A stretch of DNA of 64,000 nucleotides from Anastrepha obliqua (lineage: Eukaryota; Arthropoda; Insecta; Diptera; Tephritidae): positions 96,355,784 to 96,419,783 of the forward strand of contig NC_072893.1 of NCBI RefSeq assembly GCF_027943255.1. Direction: 5' to 3'. Of this stretch, positions 35,377 to 47,713 are shown in pieces. The notes below the pieces were generated by a model. The model made no database searches. It saw only the letters and a list, made by a program, of their open reading frames with translations, and was not told the origin of the DNA. Position 1 is the first letter of the stretch, and each line of letters opens with the position of its first letter. Both the position numbers and the translations under genes were made by a program.

Positions 35377-36570
35377 TAGAATGGTTTTGAATACGTCTCC
35401 GATACTTACCTAAGTCAACTTTTCTCGCAAAACGCCCGTTCACTGATTTTGATCTGGACCGCGAAATGTTAATTAGATGCTACTTAATCCCACCCAAAAA
35501 GAGAATTCGGGGTTAGAAAATTTTAAAGTTAAACTTTGTTCGAACTTAGTTTGCTTTAACTCATTTTTAAACCTGAACAACATCCGCCAATCCTACCTGT
35601 GCATTTCTTTATTTAAATTTATCATTTATATGCAAATTTTGTGAACTGATTAGCAAATGAGAAATTTTAAAGAGGTAAAATTTAAGGCTTATAAATAGTT
35701 AACGTAATTGATATTGTTTTGCTTTATTGCACATTTTAATTCGCATTAAAATTAATAACGAATGAAATTAATAGCATTAAATTTTGAAATTAAACAGTTT
35801 ATGTTTGTTTTGCACTGTTTCTAACAAATCATTAAATACTTACTTATAAGTCATCACGTACTTATACATATGTAAAATTTGAATAATGTAAATTGAATTA
35901 TTGAATTAGTTTTATGAAAATGTCTATTGTTGGAATATTAACCCACGAAGTTATTTAAATAAATTTAATTACAATTGTTTGAAGCAAATCTCGAAACATA
36001 TTTTTGTCTAGAGAGTATGTGACTTAGTTAAAAGTGGTTGTCGCATACAAGTTTGCGCATATTGACTAATCGCAGGTTATGGGTCGGCTTTTAATTCCGT
36101 TTGGAAACAACAAAGTGATAAATAAAATATTTTCTGTTAGGCAAATAATAGGAAAGTTGTGAAAGTATTTATTCCATTACAAAGCCTATTGTGTTGTTTT
36201 TAATCTGTGCTATTTACTTTATTGTAGGCACTGTTTTTATTAGTAGCGGTAGTGTACCCTGTAGTGAACGCAGCTAGTTCTGAACTATCGATTCCACTAA
36301 GCTTCGATATTCGTCACTAGTCTCGCGCCAATCCGAATTCATTGTATTCAACTGGCGAATTTAACGTTGACATGCCTCCCTCGACACTACCATGCATCAG
36401 CCACCTCACTAGTACTGATATACTACTAAACTCGCTATTATACTATACAATTTACTACAGTCTGTGTCAGAAGAAAAAAACCGGGTTTTTTCTTGTAACT
36501 TCAAGATATATTTCGTTCTGCTAATAGTCCTACTCAAGGGCTACGACACCACTGCTAATTCAGCAACTAA
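35377..36570. other. No recognisable gene
   Basis: AT-rich sequence with no motif-bearing ORF and no defined repeat. Confidence 0.5.
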
Positions 36571-36576
36571 ACAAAA

Positions 36577-37191
36577 ATGAGTGAGAAGTACGCGAAGCGT
36601 TATGAGGCGGTATTTTTATACATGCAATCGAAAAGGCCAAAATTATCTTACGCCGCGGCTGCAATAGTGATTAAAAACTCAAAAAGTTTGTTGTGATGTG
36701 GAACCAACGGTATAAGGTGTAGAAAAATGTGGATCACTTTTTCGAGCGCGGCTTGAAGCGAGTGACGACAAAAAAGCAGCATAAAGTGATCGCCCCTTTT
36801 TTAAGCGTGACCCTTCGTTGTGACTACAAAAAACACAATCAGTTCTTGCTAAAAAGGGAAAACATGTGAGTATCAACACCATCGAACGTCGACTGAAGGA
36901 GCGAACATATCCTACCGTTCCACATCAACAAAACCACTGCTCTCAGAAAAACACATTGAGAAACAACAAAACAAGAAAATGGTATTGGACTGGCCTTCCG
37001 AGTCCCCAGACGTCAACCCTATTGAAAATGTGTGGGGAACTATGAAAACGTATCTAGCCGGAAGGCCAGTCCATGATTTAAAACAACTCGTGCGACAAGT
37101 TCGCAAAATCTGGTCCTGTTTGTCGGCGAGCTATGCAGGAAAGATGGTTCAAAATATGAAGAAGATGCCAGACTATAAGCGACAACGATGA
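36577..37191 (+). pseudogene. Tc1-like (DD34E) transposase, internally deleted
   Basis: Start at 36577 (MSEKYAKRYEAVFLYMQSKR) with a paired-like DNA-binding end that frameshifts (DHFFERGLKRVTTKK; SINTIERRLKERTYPTV; TKPLLSEKHIEKQQ), then runs into MVLDWPSESPDVNPIENVWG, the block carrying the catalytic Glu, and a C-terminus KKMPDYKRQR. The region with the first and second Asp is missing. The DD34E type is inferred from PIENVW. Inverted ends were not identified. Confidence 0.8.
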
Positions 37192-39597
37192 AGACTACAC
37201 GTCTTATTGAGTAATTGCGACTCGTAGTTTTGTACATACTTTCATGTAAAAAATTTTCTAAATATATATCTTTTATACTTTATAAATAATCGCGGTTCCT
37301 TTTTTCTGACCGCCACTTTGGAATTAATAAACCAACCGCACCTCTGGATATCGAAGAAGTAAACCGCGTTCAGGGACAAAGCTGTTAGTTTGTTGTTATT
37401 TGTTTTATTATATGTCAATAAACACCAAAAGTTCTTACTAACTAAAGCGATAATCAAGATTAAAATATTTTGAGGAAAACACTAAAATAACATTCAGTTT
37501 AATAATTTAAAAACACACATTTTTCGATTAAAAAAAATTAAGCGTAACAGAACTTGAAATTTCATTTAGTTGTTAAAGTGGTTGCTGTAATGGCACATAC
37601 ATTACATAATTCATATTAAGCCTCTTGATATAAAAAGGATGAGGAATAAGAAACTGAATATAATGCAAAAGTGAAGGGTAATCAATATTCCCATTCCCAA
37701 TACAAAAACAGAATGATTCCTTTGATTTCAATGGACTTTCAAGATGAGGCGGGATTCGTAGGGAGGAATGGAATCCGAAAACTTAAGGAAACTAAGCGCA
37801 TGTTTAACAAAAATGATTGATTACAAGGGCTGGCTATGTGAAGCAAAATTATGAGAGTAACTTCGGCTGTTACGTCATGGGGGATTCGGCAGCTGAGTTC
37901 TGTCTACTTATTTCGCAGGTATACACACACTCGTCGCATCAGTGTTTGCTCAGATGGCAACCAAGTTACATAAGTAAGGGATGCGTGATCTTTTCTTCAT
38001 TTCACCAACGCAATCAGTTATAGAATTGAAGATAGGTGTATAACTACCAGTTTCCACTCTATAACGAAACTCTTGCGCATAATAATACATTTCAAAGGTG
38101 ATATAATACCATATAAAGTGCATCAGCATCTATCTAATATATATAAACCCGTTTGAACCGAGGGTCTGTTATCTTGCCGCGATGAGAAGCCTTAGTAAGT
38201 GAAATGATCCTGAATGCGATGCTGGCGGCAGCATAGCTACTGGTACGGCCTCTCTAGCCGGTAAGGTCGATTGTGAGCATCGAAGCTGAAAATCATCTAC
38301 GTAGTAGCATCTTAACACAGGTAATTGGCGGTTACAGTGGATGCCCGTCTTCAACATATTTCATTGACTTAAGATGTAAATACCGTTCCAAGTGCTACAA
38401 CTAACAACTAAACTCTTCTCTATTCACTATGAACTCAGGCACTCAACAAGAATTTTTTCTTCGGGAAATTTTGTGTAAAATTTGCTTGAGTCCTAGACCT
38501 ACATATTTCTTCCCAAGCAAGATGTCGCCTCTATATAAGTATGTTTGGTAAATGGCATATACATATCTTAAACATCTTTGTACGTTTTTTAAATGCTTCT
38601 AAAATTTATAAACCGAATGCCCAAGCAAGCTCAGAGTTTCGAAAAGAAAGAAGTGTGAAGAAATAATTCAGCGAGGTGGTTCTGAATTCGAAATATTTAT
38701 TAAAAATGTGTATATGTTTTTGTGTACTGTAAGGTACGGAGATACTGCAACAAATTGGGATCGAATTCGATCGCATTATGTTTTTCGAGAAGTGGAAGAT
38801 GAAATGTTTGAGTTAGCAAGTGGATACTACTTCATCATAAAAACCTTATAGAATGGCTTTTGGTACCATGTTGCCCATCATACTTAGGTGTCACTAGCAC
38901 TTGACCTTAATATTAAGGGCAACGAAATACAATGAACATACAAAGTTCAGTCAGTCTCATGGAAATATTTTAATTTTTTTGTATTTATGTATAAACATTT
39001 ATAGAATAAAATGCATTTATTATCTTAACATATAAAGCGCAGTATTAATATCAGTCGCTTATGAAAAAAAAGACATCGCGAATCGTTTTCAAGCCGTTTG
39101 GCCAAAAGTTTTCTGACGGACGTCTCTAAGACTGAGCAAGAAACTGGTGTTGGACGGCATCTGAAAGAAAACTCAGATTATCCTACGAACTGCGGGTAAT
39201 TGTTCAATACTTAGAGCAGCGGAGTGGATAATCGACAGAAGTTTTTTTCTGTTTCAGCAGAGTTTTGCATGGAAATTTGCATAAAATGTTTAGCATAAAC
39301 TTTGCGTGGAATCGAGCTCAAGCTGTTCAAACTAATTTCATGAAGAAAGCTTACTTTTCTCGTATAGTCAAGACCATTTGCATGGGAGTCTTCTGAAATT
39401 TTCTCTTTCGTCGTCTTTCTCAGTGATTGCTCAACCAGATAAGAGTTTACAACAAAATCTCCAGAAAAATAGGTCTTTAGGAAATTATTTCGCTTTTGTA
39501 CGAGTACATACATCAGTGTGAAACCAAGGTCTGTATCGAAATAAGATTGTCATTAAAAGTTGCCGCGCATTATGACCCAATAATAATAATACTTACT
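37192..39597. other. 2.4 kb without recognisable genes
   Basis: No ORF with motifs and no clear repeat. Contains AT-rich and mixed sequence. The target site of the next LINE is at its right end (TATCAATACCT at 39598-39608). Confidence 0.5.
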
Positions 39598-39608
39598 TAT
39601 CAATACCT

Positions 39609-40932
39609 CAAATGCATACGCAGATGACCTAGCAATTGCTGTTCAAGGCAGACATCCTAACACCCTCATGGACATTCTGCGCTCTAACATGGCCATGCTT
39701 AGGAAACCTAATATTAGGAAAGAGTAAAAAAGGCCAACGTTGCATTATATTCTTGCAAAAGAGCGGTCGGTATTAAATGGGGGTTAACACATCGCGTTAC
39801 TCATTGGCTATATACTTCGGTAGTTACACCAATCTTAATATATGGAATACTTGTATGGTGGCCATCTACTCTAAAGGCCAGATACGCTAAAATCATGAGT
39901 AAGGTCCAAAGAACAGCTCTTTTATGCATCTCTCATGCTTTAAAGACTACCCCAAACAAAGCGCTAGAAGTGCTAATCAATTTGCCTGCACTAAATCTCG
40001 TAGGGAAAAACGTGGTCGCCGCCTCGGCGCTTAGACTCAAAAGTGTGGTGCTATGAAAAGAACGGCGGTTTGGCCACGCCTGTATTTTGCACACTCTGAA
40101 CAGTCACAAACAAGAAATAGACTATTCTACTCGTAGATTTACCTTCGACAAGCTATTCAAGACAAGTATACCATCAAGAAGGGAGTGGCAAACACCATTA
40201 AATCAATGAATGTGGCTGTGCTAAGATCAAAGATTGCACAGGAATGCCGAGCAGCCCTAAATGATATTAGCGTCGTATTCACGGTCAGCCTTATTTGGGT
40301 TCCGGGACACAGAGATATTGAGGGAAACTGTAAAGCTGATGAACTAGCCAGAAAAGGTACTGTTCTTCAACTGTTCCGTGATAAAAGTACCATTGGAATA
40401 CCTTTGGCCACGAGTAAATTAATAGTAAAAAACAACATTACCCAAGAGGCCAATAGATCATGGGAAGAAGAAGATACATGCGTAACAGCCAGGCTACTAT
40501 GGCCGCAAATAAACAAGAAAAGAACAAAGGAATTGCTTAGCCTCTCAGGAGAAGATATATCGAAGGTCGTGGCTTGTGTCACCGGCCACTGGCTATTTGG
40601 AAGGCATTTCTTGAGACTAGGAGTATTCTCCCATGAATATTGTAGAAGCTGTAGAGATGCGGAGGAGGAAGAAACACTAGATCACTTCCTTTGCAATTGT
40701 CCAGCCTTAGCTAAAATCAGAGTAGGTTGTCTAGGTTAATACTTTTTCAATTCTCTTACAAAACTATCTAGCGCGGGGATTAGACCAATCCTGCGCTTCA
40801 TAAGAGCTTCAAAATGGTTTCACGAAAGTAAATAAACAAAGTTCCCGTGTCGGACAGTGGTATCACAACGGACCTGTGAGGTCTAAGTGAGTTGGTCATA
40901 CGGACCGACTACCACCATAACCCAACCTAACC
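39609..40932 (+). mobile_element. LOA/I-like LINE with an 11-bp target duplication
   Basis: Direct repeats TATCAATACCT (39598-39608 and 40933-40943) flank the element exactly. The 5' end is truncated inside RT, opening with NAYADDLAIAVQGRHPN. The post-RT region is frameshifted and decayed (39700-40180). RNase H is partly open from 40185 (SLIWVPGHRDIEGNCKADEL), with TGHWLFGRHFLRLGVFSHEY and a Cys/His cluster CRSCRDAEEEETLDHFLCNC. The 3' end reads ACCATAACCCAACCTAACC. About 1.32 kb. Confidence 0.9.
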
Positions 40933-40943
40933 TATCAATACCT

Positions 40944-41930
40944 ACCTTCACCCAAAACTCTTCCCTTGCGAAAATAGATATAAGTCGAACTGATCAAGAA
41001 CCGGTCAAAACGGCCTATAGTATAATATTACGTAATTTTCACCTAGAGTAAACCTAGATCTGCGGCATTATTTTGATGAACTAGTAGCTTTTCTATTCAC
41101 AATTTATGTTTTATTTTTACTTTTTACGTGGAATTGCGGCCTGGACGTGAATCATCTAACCTCGTTTCATATGAAATTTAACGTCTTTATTACCACACCT
41201 AAATTTCAGTTCCCCATCTAAAATTTACCATGTGCTGTTTAATTTCCCATTTGTTAAACAACCAATAAAATCCCGAATTGAATTCCTGTGAGTCATCTCA
41301 CTGCTGTGTGATGTATTTATACTTTGGCGTATTTTTTCCCACGGTGGGCAACTCCGTTAAAAATTAAAATAAGAAGTATGGCGAGGAAAAACTCATAGAT
41401 TCCAGTTAAAAAGGAACGGGCTTAACAAACAAAGAGGCTAATGAACGGAAGGCTAGCGGTATACGCGATATGAAATGAAAAAGAGGGAAGTTCATACTAC
41501 TACCACTACTGCTACTACTAGTAAAAGAGAGTATTTTGCGCCCTCTAATCATCGCAGCACCTCATCCAAACCCAGTTCCCCCAATAAACCCAAGACGGAT
41601 CTGGGTATACAAATAAGGGTATACTAATATGATTACGGGAGCGAGAGCTACTGCATCCTAGACAACAAGTTCTAAACCAAAGAGGCGGTGGTCTATGACG
41701 TGCACTTCTTCTTTAAAAGCAACAACTCGTATGAAAAAAATATTCAAAACTTAAAATTATGTCCAAATGAAAATAAATTTTCTTTAACTTACACAATTGT
41801 ATTATTATGGTAGATGGGATGTATAGCAGATAAGTACACAGAAAAATTCGAGTTTACGGCCGTTTATTGAAATTTTGCTACTGAGCTATTATTTGGTCTA
41901 CCCAATATATTTACTTATACATTTATACTT
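40944..41930. other. Mostly non-coding; holds a decayed ORF candidate
   Basis: No transposon was recognised. The interesting part is the reading frame at 41475-41812. Confidence 0.4.
41475..41812 (+). pseudogene. Possible decayed ORF of unknown origin
   Basis: From ATG 41475 a frame runs about 112 codons to TAG, broken by two TAA codons (41625-41627 and 41673-41675). It is compositionally rich (KREYFAPSNHRSTSSKPSSP; YDYGSESYCILDNKF; TKEAVVYDVHFFFKSNN), unlike the AT-rich sequence around it. Both stops could derive from CAA, which would make this a decayed coding region. I do not recognise the protein. It may be chance. Confidence 0.3.
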
Positions 41931-42180
41931 GCGGACCGTCGTAGCCGAATGAATAGGGCGTGACTACTATTCGTATGTACACGGGTTCGAAACCTCGGGC
42001 AAGAAACACCAATTGATAGAAAATTGTTTTTCTAACAACAGTCGCTCCTCGGCCGATAATGGCAAGCCTTACGTATTGAGAACATAATTGGTTCTTGCAA
42101 AAAACATTTTAATGCAATCTTTATGTTCAGTACAAGACGCGACCATATAAGACGAACTCGTATCATAAAAAAAAAATAAT
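41931..42180 (+). mobile_element. tRNA-related SINE, plus strand, diverged
   Basis: Head with A-box-like GTAGCCGAATGAATAGGGCG and B-box-like GGTTCGAAACCTCGG, then GAAAATTGTTTTTCTAACAA and CAGTCGCTCCTCGGCC, in the same order as the SINE at 20.4 and 58.5 kb. It degenerates after about 42080 and ends at an A-rich run near 42167. Not a free-standing tRNA gene: the head lacks a matched acceptor stem and continues into the SINE body. Confidence 0.65.
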
Positions 42181-44365
42181 TCATTCACATTTTTAAAGAA
42201 AAGGCAAGACAATCATGGATCAGATGGATCATAATAAATAATCAAGCGTACTTGAAATCAGATTTGAGAGAGCCTAACAAATACCACATTTTTATTAATA
42301 AAAATGGTTCCATCATTAGAAGACGAAAACCACTCGTGATATTTTAAAGAGGCATAAAGACTATCAAACGAAATTCCTTGTTCACGACTGCCTTGGCTTT
42401 AGATATTTGCTTGGATTACCTGCGACACCATATTTTATTGATTTTTGCTATTAATCTTTTAAAATACCTTATTTTAAATAAAAACTTTGCAGAGAAATTT
42501 GCTCGTAGTCTTTTAGCGATTCTGTTAATTTTGTTGTTACAAAAAATTGTAACGAAAGCAATAAGAAATTTTTGTATAATTTGTCTTCATATACTTTTGC
42601 CTAAGTAAAATGTATCTTTAGCGCAGAGGACTTGTATTTATGTCCGTCATTTCTCAAAGTCCAATTCATTTAAATATGCTCGAATGAAGCTCCATCGTTT
42701 AAAAAATCCACCAGTGACACAAGTACGATAACAAGTTCTAGCGAAAATAGAAAATGATCACACAAAATAAAAAGAGGAAAAGTAAAATTAAATTAAACTA
42801 ACAAATTTTGGCTTAAGAAAAATCGAAGACTGACACAAAATGATAAGAAAAATGTCGGAAGACCTTCAACGTACCAGGCATGGAAAGCGAAAGCTTGCTT
42901 AGCTAGCAGAAAACTTTGAACGACTGCAGCTGGGAGACTTAAGTTGATTTTATAAGCAATTTGTCAATCATTTCCGCGAACGAAAAGACAAATCCAGTGA
43001 AATAAAGAAAAACATAAAAAGTTAGTAAAAAGTGGAAAATTCTCATGACACTTGAGTATGGAATGCAGAGTGAAAAGAGGAAGTTGTATTCCGAATTATG
43101 ACTACTTGGGCCTTAAAGAAATAATGGCTAATTTTCAATTTTCATCTGGAGAAGTTGCGTAAAGTTAAATTTATTTATTATTATGTATACACTCACACAC
43201 GTAAATATATACATATAAATAAAAGGGAGAAGAATACATAATGAGGAACGAAAAAGCAGGGAACTCTTGTGTGACTTTAAATAACGAGCGCAAATCAAGT
43301 GGACAAAATGAAATGAAAATGACCTCGAAGTAAAGTAACAATAGCAGTGACAAATAAAAATGAAGGCAGTAAGTCGCGCGTAATGGAAGCAGAAACAATA
43401 AATTGTTAAAACAGATATATCACAACTCTCACTTCCAACGCCATTTTATATTATTATTTATATATTAGTGGAATGAGCCTCCGAGATGCCACGAAATAAG
43501 TTTAAAGCAAAAAACAAACAAAAAAATACATTTGCCCGAAACGAAATCACGAGAAAACAGAGAAATCAGAATAAATAAGAAAATAAACTACTTAAATTGT
43601 TAGAATAATAGAAATCTCGGTATGAACAGCTCAATGCTGTCAGAATTTTAAACAAGTTGATACCAGTCGCATCGTACGAGTGTCTTCTTTGCGATGCTAT
43701 CTACATGCCACGTGTTTTCCCTCTCCATCTATATTCTCTTGTGGCTCCTATCAAATATTTTTGCTTGTCAGGTTATCAGCTTAATGACATGCAACTTGCT
43801 GCTTCTTGGAGGTAATTATGATAAGCAGACTTTTGCGCGGTTAGTTGTATTTTGAGTATGAGTATGAATTTGGCACCACTAAATGGCAGTCCATATAGTC
43901 GAGTATGTTTGTACATGGCATACGGACGAGTAGTACGAAGTGATACGCAAACTCACGCGGAAGGAAAAAGCTCCGATTATCATTTTAGAAACACTAGAAT
44001 GGCTAGAGACATATCCTCTATATTCTTTTGAAGTAGCCGATTTTATAGTACCAGGCCGATTTTATAGTATAGGCAGCTATAAATGTGCAAGTCAAACTTC
44101 CAGGTCTCTCTTACAATTTTGTGCTGTGCAGTGTGCACCCAGATCCCAACTGGTACAGCCATTATAATGATCAGTTGCTTTCCTTCTCTCTAAACTTAAT
44201 AAAAATGCAAACGGGAAAAAATAATTGCAAACGAGCGTAGCTCAAATGCCCAAGTCGCACAGTCGATTAGTTAAAGAGTTCACCAAAAAAATTCACTACG
44301 AGCAAAATGTCCTTGAACTCTGAGTACTCATTGAATCCCTCCATAATATTTATTTATTCATTGTA
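42181..44365. other. 2.2 kb without recognisable genes
   Basis: AT-rich sequence with low-complexity stretches (for example around 43170-43220). None of the ORFs shows recognisable motifs. Confidence 0.5.
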
Positions 44366-44908
44366 TAGGGTTTTTCAGTAAGAGCGCTTCAACTTTTGAA
44401 CTTTTTTGAATAAAACACAAAAGGTTTGACTTTTTTAACTATTTTTTTTTATTATCGAGTTTGAACATATACATTTAAGTATGAAATTCGATTTCTTTTG
44501 CATGACCACCGCGTGCACGTTTTACGAAGTCCAATCGTTGAACCCAATTTTCGACCACTCTTTTGCATAAATCGGCCGAAATTCCAGCAATTTCGCGTTC
44601 AATATTGACTCTGAGCTCACAAATCGTCGCCGGCTTGTTACTGTAGACCAATGACTTCACATAACCCCAAAACGGGACGGCTTGTTAAATGGACCGTATA
44701 ATGGCCGTAATGCTCTTAAAGTAGCAGCAACAGAACGATTATTTTCATAAAAAATTTGCACGATTTGCAATCGTTGCTCAAGTGTGTAGCGTTCCATGAT
44801 GAAATGTATACTAATGAAGTTTACAAATGACAAGCGAAAAATAAAAAATATTGCGTCGTTCGCCCTCCCTATCGGAAAAAAGTTGAAGCGCACCTATTGA
44901 ATAACCCA
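44366..44908 (-). mobile_element. DD41D mariner reduced to its two ends (proto-MITE)
   Basis: Inverted ends (TAGGGTTTTTCAGTAAGAGC; inverse of GCACCTATTGAATAACCCA), both next to TA. It is 543 bp. The N-terminus on the minus strand (MERYTLEQRLQIVQIFYENN, RPLYGPFNKPSRF) is joined directly to the C-terminus (MKSLVYSNKPATICELRVNI; ARGGHAKEIEFHT), with all of the catalytic core lost. A transposase acting in trans could in principle move it. The terminal tip of another copy is at 63.96-64.0 kb. Confidence 0.9.
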
Positions 44909-44984
44909 TAGTAAGTCAAGAAATACAAAGTTTCTTACAGATTACATAGAACTAAGAGTATTAATATGGAAGTAATTAACAAAA

Positions 44985-46372
44985 TTAAAGCTTAGGAAAC
45001 AAAATATACTAGGTAATTATTTAGATTTCTTACAAAGGAAGAATTTTTTTAATTGGGTATTAAATACATGTTTCGCCCTGGAGAAGTCTAGATCCAAAAG
45101 GGAGATAGTTAATATCAGAGAGCGTTCTAACAATAGGCGCATTGGCACTATATGATGTCCTCCTAACGCCAACATGAAAAATTTTGACACGGCGAAAATT
45201 CCTGCAAGGAACATTAAAATGTATTCTTTCTAGAAGAAACGGGCAGTCAATTAGTCCATTAACGAGATCGAAAATAAAAGAAGCTGCCTGAAACATACCT
45301 CAGTCACTTAATGGACAGAGACTAATCAAATGACAGCGTGAGTCGTATGATGGTTTGGGGTCTGAGAAATTGAGTGAATGTAGCGCGAAACGCACAAAAA
45401 TTTTTTGAACCCTCTCCACTCGATTCATACTCGTATGGACTGCATGATAAGGTCTCCAAATAAAAGAGTCATAACGTAATTTGGACCGCACAAACGCAGA
45501 GTATAAAATCTTAAGAGCATATGGATCAGTGAAGTGCGATGAGTGACGTCTAACAAAAACGAGCATAGCAAGTGAATTGGAAATGACATAATTTAGGTGC
45601 GCGATATAATTAAGTTTAGAATCAAAGAAAACCCCTAAATCTTTTATCACATCAGACGAAGCAAGATATGTATAATTGATATGATAAGAGGGGGCTTTCA
45701 AGCTTAGAAAATGAGATTTTAAGACATTTTTCAATATTAAGAAATAGACGATTCATAAGGCACTAAGAAAATAAATTATTCAACTTGGAGTGTAGGGCGG
45801 CTGAGTCACTAGAATTTCTTATTTCAGCGTACACTTTTAGGTCATCAGCATAGAGAAGAAAATTAGCGAAGGAAAAGCACGAAAAAATATCATTAATAAA
45901 CAAAACAAATAACAAAGGTCCTAAAATACTACCCTGAGGTACACCAGAGGTGGCAGTGAACTGTTTCGAAGAAGCTCCATCGATAACTACAGTACAGCAT
46001 CTCTTTATTAAATAGGATCGAATCCAATCAAGGAACGAAGAATGAAAACCAAGACAAGCCAATTTAGTTACTAAAATCGTATGGGAGATTTTATCAAAGG
46101 CTTTAGAGAAATCCGTGTAAGTCGCGTCAGTTTGGAAACCATTCTGGAAGCCTGTGTGGCAATCATCAGTAAAAACGGACAAGTTAGATAAGGTAGATCT
46201 TGCAGCAACAAAACCAGGCTGTCGAGGACTCATTAGATGTTTAATGCTAAAATATAACTTGTCTTTAACAATGCATTCACAAAATGGCATTATCAAGAGT
46301 TTGGAAATCACACCCAGCAAACTGAATTCAAAAAATTCTAAAAATTCCAAGTCTATCTTTAAAGGAATATGG
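44985..46372 (-). mobile_element. CR1/Jockey-like LINE, RT and C-terminus
   Basis: Minus-strand frames: 46350-45763 with SPRQPGFVAARSTLSNLSVF, YTDFSKAFDKISHTILVTKL, TSGVPQGSILGPLLFVLFIN and LLYADDLKVYAEIRNSSDSA (RT catalytic box); 45734-45300 with YLASSDVIKDLGVFFDSKLN, VRSKLRYDSFIWRP and YDSRCHLISL; and a final part to 45017 ending FFLCKKSK. Frame breaks at about 45750 and 45300. 5' truncated near 46372. Similar C-termini lie at 49.15-49.5 and 0.7 kb. Whether CR1 or Jockey superfamily is unsettled. Confidence 0.85.
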
Positions 46373-46849
46373 TGAAAAAAAGCAAGTAACTGACTTTTTC
46401 CCTTTTTTAAAATCTAAGCGAAATAGCATTTGGAAAACCACTAAAGGCTTCCAATTCTTTAGAAAAGTATTGGATGGAAAATTTCAGTAGGGTATTCTGA
46501 GATCTCTCAAACAAAATCTCTACACAAAGAACGGAGAAGTCGATAGAAAAAAATATGTTTCTTTAAATTGCAACAACTCTGTGGTTTTCTAAATTGTAAA
46601 TTTTTCAGTTTCTGCAAAATACAGGTTTTTGAAGAAACTGGAGCGACTGCGAGTGAAGGAAATCATTCGGATATTTTATAAGAATTAGGAAAGCAATACT
46701 AAAAAAATTAATCTATAACAAAATTATAAATTGAACTTAAGGGATAACTGGTTAAAATATAATATATATTTTATTATATTGTATGTTTCGTTCTACGTAT
46801 CAGCGAATCCCGACATCCAGCACTTTGGTGATCTTCGATTAACTTTGCT

Positions 46850-47284
46850 ATCTAATGATATCTTCGTCAGACGTCCGTCCGGCATTCTTCGGACGGGATC
46901 TCTCCATGCCTTTCTTCGAGTTCGTACTCTTCTCGTTATTTCTGCCGTGTTGCAAGTTTATCTTATTTCTTCGTTTGGCTTAAGGTCTTACACGGTGTAT
47001 CTAGCTATTGCGCGCAGTGTTTTCATTTCAACAATTGCCTTGTCTTTTTGCGTTACAACCGTGTCCGCCCTTGTCTCCGCAGCATACGTGAAAATTGGTC
47101 GAATGTATGTCTTATAGATTCTTACTTTGCTTTCGGTTCTCATGTGCCTGTTTCTCCGTACAACAGTTCTCAGGCAGCCAGATAGCGATGCTGCTTTGTT
47201 TGCCGCTTGATTTACTTCTATTATTAGATCTCTGTTGCTGGGGGTACTTGATCCGAGATAGGTAAATTCAAGAACCTGCTCCAT
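46850..47284 (-). mobile_element. LINE C-terminus, second endonuclease-RT-type family
   Basis: Minus-strand frame 47284-46988 reads FTYLGSSTPSNRDLIIEVNQ, SGCLRTVVRRNRHM and KVRIYKTYIRPIFTYAAETR, the region after the RT catalytic box in endonuclease-RT elements, then frameshifts to RRVRTRRKAWRD at about 46900. No RT core or 3' tail. Different in sequence from the 31.5-kb family, and possibly of the same type as the tail at 63.66 kb. Confidence 0.75.
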
Positions 47285-47713
47285 TCTACAAAGTCAAACA
47301 AACAAGTATTTGATGCGTAATTATTTTAATTTATGAAGACAAACTGCTCTTCACATAATTTCATGATGCAAAGCACCGCAGTGATATTAAAAAATTGCAT
47401 CAAATTGGTTTTCGCATCGCAGTTCAAAATGACTAAATGAAATGACGTTTAGGAAGTCAGGTATCATCTTTGAAGGCTACCTTCAATGCGTGAGTCGATT
47501 AAATTTCTTATAACTCTCTGGATTTCCTGATGTTAATTGTCGTAAATGAACAACAAATAATCTGTTATCAGAAGCCACTTAAAATAAGTGCACCCTTGCT
47601 TTAAAGCTGTGACGAAATATTTGCCAGCAAATAAAATAGCCCAGTTACTTACAAAACTGTACAGTTACTTTGAAAACTCAATTGGCTCAAGAATTGAAGT
47701 TATGGATCGTTAA

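Noticed and set aside
41931..42005. tRNA-gene-like sequence with A- and B-box-like motifs
   Set aside because: No matched acceptor stem, and the sequence continues into the SINE body known from 20.4 and 58.5 kb, so it is a SINE head.
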